A stretch of DNA of 64,000 nucleotides from Candidatus Harpocratesius repetitus (GTDB taxonomy: Archaea; Asgardarchaeota; Lokiarchaeia; Sigyniarchaeales; Promethearchaeaceae): assembly GCA_021498095.1 (NCBI GenBank), contig JAIZWK010000001.1:124001-188000 (forward strand), read 5' to 3'. Below, one piece after another: positions 56,414 to 64,000 of the stretch. Every line of letters begins with the position of its first letter. Position 1 is the first letter of the stretch. The position numbers were made by a program, and so were the translations under genes. The notes below the pieces were generated by a model. The model was not told the DNA's origin, made no database searches, and worked only from the letters and a program-made list of their open reading frames with translations.

Positions 56414-58171
56414 ATGAATTACTTAGTTACTTTTGATATTCCCGTGGAGAATACTCGATTGCGAACAAAATTGGGGGAGAAATGCATGGATTACGGACTT
56501 TTTCGCATTCAATTATCTGTTTTTTGGGGGAGTTTAGAGAAAGCCGCTTTACAGGATTTAATGTTTGAATGTGAAGAGTTAATTGATAATTCACCTGCAG
56601 ATATAAGGTTTTTTGCCGTTTGTGATCAATGTTTAGAGAAGTCGTATGTGATAGCGAATAATTCTCAAATTCGAACTTTGCAAGCAAAAAAGTTAAGCGA
56701 GAATATAAAACTGACAACACTTTCGCACATTGATGTTGGATGGATAGAGAAATCTAAAGATTCACAGAAAAAGAAGAAATCGAAAAAGAAAAAATCGAAA
56801 AAGAAAGAGAGTTCAGAAAATCAAGAAAATATAGTCAATCAAGAAAGCGTTGTCAATCAAGAAAGTGCAATTAATCAAAAATCAGATAAAAAAGTAGAAA
56901 TCAGAGAAACGACAATAAATGGAACAGAAAAAGCGATAAATGAAACAGAAAAAGCAATAATTGAAGGATTAACGAAAGAACAGAGCAAAATAGCAAAAGT
57001 AACAGCCAAACCCGAGCCATTAATGAAGGAAAAGAAAAGAGGGAAATTGGATAATGGAATAGAAAAAAACGTTTTAGAATTATTCGATTTATCAGATGAT
57101 AAAGTTTGGAAGCAGTTTCAGTCAGAATTTTTAGAGCCTTCAATGATAGATGAGAATGAATTAAAACAAGGCGATAATTTAAAGAAATCAACTGATATAG
57201 AAAAGTTACGAGAGATAGAAAAAATAAATGGAAAAATTCATGAAATAAAAAAAGAAAAAGAAGAAATTCATAAAACAGGAAAGGAAAGAGAGAAAATACA
57301 TAAAACAGGAAAGGAAAGAGAGAAAATACAGAATATAGAAAAAGAAAGAGAAAATATACATGAGAAAGGAAGCGAAAGATTTGATGACACAGACTCAATT
57401 GAAGGAGGAATAAAGGAAGAAAAGAGAGATAATATCAACAACGATATTCTAAACAATGCGCTTAGTACTTTTTTGAGAGAGAGCCTTCAAGATGCAATTA
57501 AATTTTGTATTTTTTCTGAAAGTCAGTTTGATTATGAACAAACACATAAACCTGAAATTTCAAAAGAAATGTTATTAGAAAAACAAAAAGAGAAGTTAAG
57601 ACAAGATAAAAAGGAAGATTCAAGAGATTTATCAGAACCAGCAGATACACAACAAACACAACAAACACAACATACACAACATACACAACAATTAAAAGAC
57701 ATATCAGGCACCAAAATAGAAAAAGAAAAGGAAAACGATATAGAGCAGAATAGTATTAGTGAAAACAAAAGGGAAAGCTTTTTAGAAGAGTCAGATTTAG
57801 GAAGGATCCTTAGTTTAGGAGATGATTTGCAGCAGAAAGAATCAGTTCCGTTTTTTATGACGAAAGAATTAATGAAATGGTTGCAAACTGGAGAAGGAAA
57901 TGAATTAGTTGATGAATCGGAATCATTTCCCATAATTGAGAAAGATTTTATTGAGAAAGTTTTGTCTGAATCTGAAAAATATGTGCAAATGGACAAGAAT
58001 GATGATGAAATAGATAATATAGGAGATGTAAATGGGGAAAATCCGAAAGATTTGAGTGAAACATTTGTAACACTAAAAGATATCATGAAAAATATATCTT
58101 TGTTAGAAAAAAAGAGCGGACAAAAGCCGAAATATCATGGATTTGTTGATATTGATGTACTTCTTGTTTAA
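56414..58171 (+). CDS. cas2: Cas2 with a very long low-complexity insert or tail
   Basis: 585 residues where ordinary Cas2 has 85-100. Residues 1-90 are a clear Cas2: MNYLVTFDIPVENTRLRTKL with D8, then CMDYGLFRIQLSVFWGSLEK and CDQCLEKSYVI. The next ~470 residues are rich in Lys, Glu, Ser, Asn and Gln (KKKKSKKKKSKKKES, HKTGKEREKI repeats, TQQTQQTQHTQHTQQ), with more ordered stretches LSTFLRESLQDAIKFCIFSE and SVPFFMTKELMKWLQTGEGN. The last residues YHGFVDIDVLLV look like the final Cas2 strand, so the extra sequence may be an internal insert. Cas2 is the scaffold of the Cas1-Cas2 integrase. The single open frame argues against decay. Confidence 0.9.
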   Translation: MNYLVTFDIPVENTRLRTKLGEKCMDYGLFRIQLSVFWGSLEKAALQDLMFECEELIDNSPADIRFFAVCDQCLEKSYVIANNSQIRTLQAKKLSENIKLTTLSHIDVGWIEKSKDSQKKKKSKKKKSKKKESSENQENIVNQESVVNQESAINQKSDKKVEIRETTINGTEKAINETEKAIIEGLTKEQSKIAKVTAKPEPLMKEKKRGKLDNGIEKNVLELFDLSDDKVWKQFQSEFLEPSMIDENELKQGDNLKKSTDIEKLREIEKINGKIHEIKKEKEEIHKTGKEREKIHKTGKEREKIQNIEKERENIHEKGSERFDDTDSIEGGIKEEKRDNINNDILNNALSTFLRESLQDAIKFCIFSESQFDYEQTHKPEISKEMLLEKQKEKLRQDKKEDSRDLSEPADTQQTQQTQHTQHTQQLKDISGTKIEKEKENDIEQNSISENKRESFLEESDLGRILSLGDDLQQKESVPFFMTKELMKWLQTGEGNELVDESESFPIIEKDFIEKVLSESEKYVQMDKNDDEIDNIGDVNGENPKDLSETFVTLKDIMKNISLLEKKSGQKPKYHGFVDIDVLLV

Positions 58172-58357
58172 TGTGAAAAACATTTGAGAAAATTGAAATT
58201 AACTTAAGGGAGATAAAAAATAAAATTAAAAGAAACAAAGTTAAGGAAGGAAAAAACACAAAAAGAAGAAATTTAAGAAAAACACAAAAAGAAGAAAGTT
58301 AAGGAAAATGTGCACTAAATTGAGCAAAATAAAAATAAAACCAATAAAGTGAAAAAA

Positions 58358-59044
58358 ATGGATGTTTATATGGAAAATTGGTATGGATCAGAAAATTCCA
58401 GCTCAGATAATTGGCTTTTTTCAGCAGAAGAACTTCGACAGTATATTTACTGTCCTCGGATACCATTTCTCAGGCATGTTCGGAAAATAAAACCAAATTC
58501 AACAGCTTCAATGCGTCGTGGAACCAAATTTCATCAAGACATTGTACGAAAACGAAGAAAGTTACAGAAATGGCTCCTAATTAATGATAAACATAAATTT
58601 AATAGTATACCACCTCAATACTATTTTAATCTCTATTTTGAATCGCCCACACTTCATTTACTTGCTTATCTTGATGTTGTAGAGAAGAATCCAAATACAG
58701 ATGAGTTATATCCTGTTGAAATCAAAACAACTTCAAATTTTCCGATATCCAGGGATAAAATCATTGAACATCATCTTATCCAATTGACAGTGCAAAGTTT
58801 GCTATTGGAAGAACATTTTAAGACATTTATTTCTCGAGCAAAAATAATATATGTAAGTAATGAGCTAAATCACACCCACTCTTTATCATTATGGCAGGAA
58901 ATCAGTATCGATATGAAAGAGACAGTATTGAAAACCGTTGCTGATATGCACAGAGAAATATCATCAGAAATTTTACCAAGGCCAACAAAAATAAAAAATC
59001 GGTGTAAAGTATGCGAATATTGGACAATTTGCAGGTCGGTATGA
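58358..59044 (+). CDS. cas4: Cas4 nuclease, copy B (in the adaptation operon)
   Basis: 228 residues from ATG 58358, where AAAGTGA just upstream is the ribosome site. WLFSAEELRQYIYCPRIPFL has the first cysteine, LLAYLDVVEKNPNT..LYPVEIKTTS the D and E-x-K of the RecB motif, HLIQLTVQSLLLEEH the Gln motif, and RCKVCEYWTIC the last three cysteines. It differs clearly from copy A, mostly in the middle and the C-terminus. Two Cas4 proteins with one Cas1-Cas2 recall systems in which paired Cas4s define the PAM end and the other end of a spacer. That function is inference here. Confidence 0.93.
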   Translation: MDVYMENWYGSENSSSDNWLFSAEELRQYIYCPRIPFLRHVRKIKPNSTASMRRGTKFHQDIVRKRRKLQKWLLINDKHKFNSIPPQYYFNLYFESPTLHLLAYLDVVEKNPNTDELYPVEIKTTSNFPISRDKIIEHHLIQLTVQSLLLEEHFKTFISRAKIIYVSNELNHTHSLSLWQEISIDMKETVLKTVADMHREISSEILPRPTKIKNRCKVCEYWTICRSV

Positions 59045-59363
59045 AAATTTGAGAAAAAGCAACACAATTATGAAATAGAATGGAGAATAGCGCAGATGAA
59101 TTATATTTTTGAGCACACAAGCAGGAACAGAAGAGAAATAAGAAGAAGAAGAAGCAAAAAGGGGAGAGAATAATGGAGAAGATAATAGGAACCACTAATT
59201 TAAAAGAAATTTGTGAATAAAAATCAATGAAGAAACTGTAGCAATGAAAAAAAATAACAATAAATAACAATAGAACAGAAATAATAAAAAAAGCAACTAA
59301 ACAGGAAAAATGAAGGCCAGTAACAAAATTGGATATAATAAAACCTATTTGGTTTAAATATAA
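59045..59363. other. A-rich intergenic region between cas4B and the second MBL gene
   Basis: 319 bases with no gene. It is purine-rich (for example AGAAGAAGAAGAAGCAAAAA near 59143) like the other spacers of this operon. A TATA-like TTTAAATATAAATG immediately precedes the next start, so the next gene may have its own promoter and a very short leader. Confidence 0.5.
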
Positions 59364-61682
59364 ATGAAATTACTAATGATTTTAACAAAAAAGAAGCGAA
59401 AAATTATGAATATGATTGAAGCGCAAATTAGATTTAATAAAAAGGAAAAGCATCAAATTAATAATGGCGAAAACTGGAAAACTTCTGAAAATAATGCAAT
59501 TTTTATAGGAGCTCATAAAAAAAAGATAATTATTTTTGGTAATACTAATAAAAGCTTTGGAATTCGCATAGATTGGACAATAAAAATATATAATGCAGCA
59601 TCAATCGAAGACTATAATCCATTAAATCCAATGATGATACATGGAAAATTGCAGACTCAAGACTTAATTAAATCATATATTCATGATTTTCAAGTACAAT
59701 GGCAGAAGTTCTACCCAATTGACAAATTCAGCATATTTTCTAATTTCGATGAAAATTTAAAAAATAAAAACCAAAAGAAATCAGCTTTATCAAAACAAGT
59801 AAAAAATATTACAGAAAAGATGAATATTGAGATTTTTAAAAATAGAGAGAATCAAAATAATCAAGAAAATCATAATATTCAAGCGAATGATAATAATCAA
59901 GCGAATCAAATGATTCAAAAAGAACGCACATTCATAAAAACTCATGAAAATACTACACAAACATGGGATGAATTAAAATCTCGATTGCAACAAACATTTA
60001 CTCCTGAAAAATTTGGAATTGATTTTATCTCCCACGGCCATGCAGACCATTCACCATTGTCAACTAATTTACCTGAAACACTAATTTTCAATCCGATTAC
60101 AAATGATATCGAGAAAATTCGTTTCTTTCCGCTTCCTATATTAACAACCAGACAAAATTTGAAAATATTAGAGAATCGATTTAGTTGTAAATTAATATCA
60201 TTTATAGATTGGTATAAAAATGAATTGGATATTATTGATGATAAAGAATTGAAATCAAGGGAGATGAATAGCAAAACAGATAAGAAAGAGAACAAATCAA
60301 GTAAGAGAGAAAGCAAAGGAAATAAGAAAATCAACAAACAAGATAAAAACGTCAGAAAATCCCTGAACAAAAATAATATATTTTCTATCATAAATTGGAC
60401 AGAGTTTGAAAAAAAGCAGTTATTTGATTATTTTCGCAAGCTTAGACAGGAATATTCAAAATTTTTTAAAGAAAAAATGAAAGAATACATTCAAATTCAA
60501 TCTTACTCTGATGGTTATGATGATATTTCTAAAGAAAAAATAGATAACAGTGCAGATGATATAACAGATACAAGTGATATAACTCAAATTTTGTTCAAAT
60601 ATCCTAATGGTAATAGAAGATGGCTTTTTATTTTTGAAGATATAGAAAATTGGCTTGAAAATGAGAATTATTTCTATCCTATCATCATTCAAAACTATGT
60701 AATTTGGTTAATTCCTTCAGGTCATGTAATCGGTTCAGCGGGTTTATGTATTTGTAGAAAAGAAGCAATTTTTCAAGAAATATTAAAGAATCACACAAAA
60801 TCTAATAGATTTCAAACCATTTGTGATGTTCTATATATGGGAGAATTTATTCCATATTTTCGAGGTCATTGTCTTATTCCGCCACCAATTAGAGCAGCGA
60901 ATATAATAATTGATGCATTGTATGGAGATCCGCATCAAATATTCAATCTTTTTGATTCGGAAGTGCAACATCTAAAAACTTGGATAAATTCAGTTTTTAA
61001 AAAGGATAATTTGGGGAATATTGTTTTTTTTTGTAGAGAACTTGGTAAACCCCAATTCTTACTACAAATTTTGTGGGAATATATTCATGAAAATTGTAAT
61101 GAAAATTGTAAAAACACTGACAATACTCAAAATATTAAACAGACACAACAAGAATTAATTACTCAAACTCAGTCATTAACGCAAACTGAGAATTCGATAG
61201 AAAGTAATCAGAAAGCAGTAAAAAATAATCACTACATCCCACTATTGATCATGCCAAGTTCTTTTTTCAATCTACAACAGGTTATTCTTTCGGATAATTT
61301 ATTTCAAACGCTGAAAAATAAGGAGATCTTAATAACAAAAACGATAGCAAATCAAGGGAAAAAAAAGGATAACAGGCATTTTATAATGTTAGAATTACCA
61401 CGCCAAAGATATTCAAATGCATTCAAAAATTTTCTGGTAAAATACAAGTCAAAAATAGCAGAAATTTCCGGATGGTGCAGCCAATTAAATTATCGAGAGA
61501 AACATCCAGCTGATGAATATTTTGAAATTTCAGATCATGGAAATATAATAGAAATGACTGAATGCTTAAAACAAAATGAAATTAACAAAGTTTGGATAAT
61601 CAATAATTTGTCAAATTTACCCTTGAAATATTTACGAGAGCATGATATACAATGTGGTATACTATCAACGATTAAATTATGA
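59364..61682 (+). CDS. Metallo-beta-lactamase-fold nuclease-like protein in the adaptation module
   Basis: 772 residues. FGIDFISHGHADHSPLST near 219-236 is the HxHxDH motif, VIWLIPSGHVIGSAGLCICR near 444-463 is motif 3, and DVLYMGEFIPYFRGHCLIPP near 486-505 holds motif 4, with Glu where Asp is usual. The layout (core, then NIVFFCRELGKPQFLLQILW) recalls SNM1/exonuclease-type MBL proteins of DNA repair. Two charged inserts (residues ~150-200 and 290-345) break it up as in Cas1 and Cas2. The same direction and position after cas4 suggest a job in prespacer processing, but this is inference. The start among several ATGs is uncertain. Confidence 0.68.
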   Translation: MKLLMILTKKKRKIMNMIEAQIRFNKKEKHQINNGENWKTSENNAIFIGAHKKKIIIFGNTNKSFGIRIDWTIKIYNAASIEDYNPLNPMMIHGKLQTQDLIKSYIHDFQVQWQKFYPIDKFSIFSNFDENLKNKNQKKSALSKQVKNITEKMNIEIFKNRENQNNQENHNIQANDNNQANQMIQKERTFIKTHENTTQTWDELKSRLQQTFTPEKFGIDFISHGHADHSPLSTNLPETLIFNPITNDIEKIRFFPLPILTTRQNLKILENRFSCKLISFIDWYKNELDIIDDKELKSREMNSKTDKKENKSSKRESKGNKKINKQDKNVRKSLNKNNIFSIINWTEFEKKQLFDYFRKLRQEYSKFFKEKMKEYIQIQSYSDGYDDISKEKIDNSADDITDTSDITQILFKYPNGNRRWLFIFEDIENWLENENYFYPIIIQNYVIWLIPSGHVIGSAGLCICRKEAIFQEILKNHTKSNRFQTICDVLYMGEFIPYFRGHCLIPPPIRAANIIIDALYGDPHQIFNLFDSEVQHLKTWINSVFKKDNLGNIVFFCRELGKPQFLLQILWEYIHENCNENCKNTDNTQNIKQTQQELITQTQSLTQTENSIESNQKAVKNNHYIPLLIMPSSFFNLQQVILSDNLFQTLKNKEILITKTIANQGKKKDNRHFIMLELPRQRYSNAFKNFLVKYKSKIAEISGWCSQLNYREKHPADEYFEISDHGNIIEMTECLKQNEINKVWIINNLSNLPLKYLREHDIQCGILSTIKL

Positions 61683-61773
61683 TATTTTTAATTAATTAGT
61701 TTAGAAAGTAAAATAAAAAGTAAAACAAATAGTAAACCATTATATTCAAAAAATATATAATTTATTTAGAAAA

Positions 61774-62001
61774 ATGTTAACAAGCAAAATTAGTAAAAAA
61801 GGGCAGATTGTAATTCCTCGCCAAATCCGAGAAAAATTAAATATTAAAGCAGGGGATGTGCTTCATTTTTATCAAGTTGGAAACCGTATTTATATCGAGA
61901 AAGATAAAAGTGATTCATTACCTAGAATGGTTGAAATATTGAAACGCGGAAAACCGTTTGCACCAAGATTGATTAAAAATTTGCGAGATGAATGGAATTG
62001 A
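61774..62001 (+). CDS. vapB: VapB-type antitoxin, AbrB fold
   Basis: 75 residues. SKISKKGQIVIPRQIREKLN followed by IKAGDVLHFYQVGNRIYIEK is a complete SpoVT/AbrB DNA-binding domain, and the tail with MVEILKRGKPFAPRLIKNLR should wrap the toxin. Its end overlaps vapC by ten bases. Such antitoxins bind their own promoter, presumably in the AT-rich 90 bases upstream. Confidence 0.92.
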   Translation: MLTSKISKKGQIVIPRQIREKLNIKAGDVLHFYQVGNRIYIEKDKSDSLPRMVEILKRGKPFAPRLIKNLRDEWN

Positions 62002-62414
62002 AAATATGTATCGATTCGAATGTCTTTATATCAATTCACAACCAAGAGTCTAACCATACAGAATGCGAAAAAATTATTGATGCAATTGAAACTAACCAAC
62101 ATAAAGGGCTGGTTTCAGTAATTGTAATTTCAGAATTGTTGGTAGGATATTATCAAATTGGAGAAATGAGTGAATTAAATTTATTCCTGTCAAAGGCAAA
62201 GATGCTATATGAGTTAATTCCAATATCATTGAGTATTGCTCAAGAAGCTGCCGAATTACGGGCGCTATATCAGATCAAATTACCTGATGCGATTATTCTT
62301 GCTACAGCGAAGCTTTATAATGCAGATTACCTGATTTCTAATGATATTAAATTGATAAAGAGGCCATATTTTCCAATTATTACAGCAGAAGATTTTGTAT
62401 TGAAATTTCTTTAG
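61992..62414 (+). CDS. vapC: VapC-type PIN-domain toxin
   Basis: 140 residues. ICIDSNVFISIHNQES has D8, VISELLVGYYQ has E48, KLPDAIILATAKLYNADYLI has D99, and SNDIKL has D118, the four acidic residues of the PIN ribonuclease site. VapC toxins cut specific RNAs when freed from VapB. Overlap with vapB shows coupled expression. Located after the adaptation operon it may help keep the island, as proposed for toxin-antitoxin pairs next to CRISPR loci. Confidence 0.92.
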   Translation: MELKICIDSNVFISIHNQESNHTECEKIIDAIETNQHKGLVSVIVISELLVGYYQIGEMSELNLFLSKAKMLYELIPISLSIAQEAAELRALYQIKLPDAIILATAKLYNADYLISNDIKLIKRPYFPIITAEDFVLKFL

Positions 62415-63232
62415 AAGAATTTGAGTGTTTTCAGAGTTTTGACTAAATATAGATAGCGTTAAAAAAAGGGAGCAAAATAGAAAGCTTTTTATTAATAAAA
62501 AAGAATTTCAATTCAATCATTTTTGAAAAAAGCATCAAAAGCGCGACCAGATGATGAAACCATTAAATTGTGGATCAAATTAACGAAGAGATATCCTAAA
62601 GAACGAAATTCTTTTTATCATAGAGATGAAAGAGAAAATATTATGGAATTTTTCTTTAGGTATTTAAAATAGATATATGTTTTTTTTTTCAATTCTTTAA
62701 GGGAATATTGAGCACTAAAACACTATATTTTTGATAGTGGAAAGAAATTTTTTAGTTTCAAGTATTTTCAGCTGTAATGAAAAGTATTAAATGAAAAAAA
62801 ATACAAATCTTGCTTTTTTTATTATAAAACAATCCTTTTACTCAAATATTTTTGTAAATCAGTATTGTAAAAATCTTTTTAAACTTTTGAATTATTTTTG
62901 TATTGATATAAGAGGTTCTAGCAACTTCTTTATTTTTGACAGAATTTCCATTTTAATCTTTCATTTTCCGACAATAATCAATTCTATCCAAGAATTATTT
63001 CAGTCGGCAAAAATGAACTTTAAAAAATATAATTACGGGTCGATTTTTGACTATTTTTAATCATATTATAGTTGAATTTGATAAAAAAAGTTCTAAATTT
63101 CTGATCGACAAATTTCAAATTTGGATGGAATGTTGGTAAATGCGTAGATTATGCAGGATTTTTATTTTTTTATTAATCTATCAAATGTTGATAAAGGCTC
63201 ATAAAAACTTTAAAAATATTAAAGGGAATTTC
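62415..63232. other. Intergenic region with short unassigned frames
   Basis: About 820 bases of AT-rich DNA. It contains a 49-codon frame (62523-62672, see its own entry), a T-run at 62681-62690, and a plus-strand frame 62791-63060 (89 residues, Phe/Ile/Asn-rich) that has no convincing ribosome site and a composition of translated AT-rich DNA. I do not call the latter a gene. Confidence 0.5.
62523..62672 (+). pseudogene. Possible gene fragment or small protein
   Basis: From TTG 62523 (open back to 62499) the frame reads LKKASKARPDDETIKLWIKL, then TKRYPKERNSFYHRDERENI and MEFFFRYLK before TAG. The composition is protein-like, unlike its surroundings, but there is no ribosome site and no family was recognised. 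It may be the end of a decayed gene. Confidence 0.3.
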
Positions 63233-64000
63233 ATGTCTGAGCAGTTTGTATTTGAATATGAAAGTGATTGGGTAGAATATTTTAATAGCGTACTTAAAAA
63301 CGAAATTAGAGAAGAAATCGGCAATAAAAATTCAATAAAAGCGAGTATTATTGAATCAAACCAATCACTTGAAGAATTTCTAAAGAAACATCCAGAAATT
63401 AAACGGATTCCTTCAAAAGAATCATTTTTTCATAATTTGAGAATAAAAAATAATGAAAATGATTTTTATTTTTATTTGAATAATCAAAATGAAAGATTTT
63501 GGGTTATTCATAATATAGAAAATCAAAAAAAGATTGAAAATATTGTAAAAAATTTAACTACAAATACATATTTACAGGATAAAATCTATTTATCACAAAA
63601 AACCATGGAAACCCATAAAAAGAATTATTCTGCTGATTCTTTAGGATTAACGCTTAATTTTGAACAAAAATTCACTTTGAATAAAAATAATCCTGTGTTT
63701 ATTAATGGAATTGAAGAATTTGATGATATTGCCTTTACATTACAAATATGGCCAAAGCGTTCTGAATCGATAAATTACTTTTTAGATAAATTTAGAGAAA
63801 TTAAATGTCCGATTAATTACAAATCACTTAACTTTGTATTTAATGACAAAGATACCGATAATATTCTTATTAAAGAAGATCTATATTATGATGGCTCTTT
63901 TACAATCCATAGAGGCAAAGATTTACACCAACATTTGAAATTCTTACATGATATAAAGCAACAATATAATAAATCTATGGATGAAATTGAAGAAAAAAGA
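63233..64000 (+). CDS. Unrecognised protein, 5' part (runs off right edge)
   Basis: Open from ATG 63233 (AAAGGGAATTTC before it) to the window edge, 256 codons. It begins MSEQFVFEYESDWVEYFNSV and includes FYFYLNNQNERFWVIHNIEN, DIAFTLQIWPKRSESINYFL and LYYDGSFTIHRGKDLHQHL. It mixes strands and helices, has no cysteine cluster, and has no transmembrane or signal segment. I know no family for it, and the window gives no link to the CRISPR genes other than proximity. Confidence 0.7.
   Translation, partial: MSEQFVFEYESDWVEYFNSVLKNEIREEIGNKNSIKASIIESNQSLEEFLKKHPEIKRIPSKESFFHNLRIKNNENDFYFYLNNQNERFWVIHNIENQKKIENIVKNLTTNTYLQDKIYLSQKTMETHKKNYSADSLGLTLNFEQKFTLNKNNPVFINGIEEFDDIAFTLQIWPKRSESINYFLDKFREIKCPINYKSLNFVFNDKDTDNILIKEDLYYDGSFTIHRGKDLHQHLKFLHDIKQQYNKSMDEIEEKR

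Noticed and set aside
56504..56520. TTCAATTATCTG in cas2 resembling the 5' part of the CRISPR repeat.
   Set aside because: Only about 11 bases match and it is coding sequence in a conserved part of Cas2, so chance is enough.
56680..58171. The cas2 tail as a separate downstream gene.
   Set aside because: No stop, no ribosome site and no internal start with support. The frame is continuous with the Cas2 core.
62791..63060. 89-codon frame after vapC.
   Set aside because: Composition is that of translated AT-rich DNA and no ribosome site precedes it. Kept only as a remark in the intergenic entry.
1..64000. Transposases, insertion-sequence ends, tRNA or rRNA genes.
   Set aside because: Looked for by eye on both strands. 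None could be supported.

Overview
The window is a CRISPR-Cas island from a low-GC archaeon. Support for an archaeon comes from the gene content (type I-B, III-B and III-D modules together, a VapBC pair), repeats whose reverse complement ends in ATTGAAAT, and GGTGA-type ribosome binding sites a few bases before many starts. I cannot name the lineage. The long Lys/Glu/Asn/Gln-rich inserts in the adaptation proteins would fit an uncultured lineage, but that is only an impression. No ribosomal RNA, tRNA, transposase or housekeeping gene was seen.

Layout. 1-904: 5' part of a Csx1/Csx2-like CARF protein on the minus strand, cut by the window edge. 949-1894: a decayed seven-repeat CRISPR relic followed by a frameshifted cas4 remnant. 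2088-9634: type III-B operon cmr1-cmr2-cmr3-[CARF nuclease]-cmr4-cmr5-cmr6. 9706-13630: CRISPR array 1 (53 repeats by hand count), read leftward, with its leader at 13631-14080. 14777-18469: divergent pair of a metallo-beta-lactamase nuclease-like gene and a CARF-HEPN (Csm6-like) gene. 18581-26471: minus-strand type I-B operon cas7b-cas8-cas7a-cas5-cas3 with two different Cas7 paralogs. 27114-38534: plus-strand type III-D-like operon with an HD/GGDD Cas10, four Cas7 (Csm3-like) subunits, Csx10, Cas11, accessory proteins and a likely Cas6. 38639-39325: cas4. 39384-50745: CRISPR array 2 (152 repeats), leader on the right. 51668-61682: adaptation module, consisting of an unknown Cys-rich 950-residue protein, cas1, cas2, a second cas4 and a second metallo-beta-lactamase gene. 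61774-62414: vapBC. 63233-64000: an unrecognised gene cut by the right edge.

How it works together (inference). Both arrays carry nearly the same 37-base repeat, differing at one position, and have related leaders, so one adaptation module and one Cas6-type nuclease probably serve three effector complexes. The two Cas10 proteins (both with GGDD cyclase motifs) would make cyclic oligoadenylate. Up to three CARF proteins could respond to it: the partial Csx1/Csx2, the CARF-PD-(D/E)xK nuclease inside the cmr operon, and the CARF-HEPN protein.

The most unusual parts are the adaptation module (low-complexity inserts inside Cas1 and Cas2, a metallo-beta-lactamase nuclease, and an unknown Cys-cluster protein next to the leader), the paired Cas7 proteins around Cas8 in the I-B operon, and the conserved inverted repeat shared by the two leaders.
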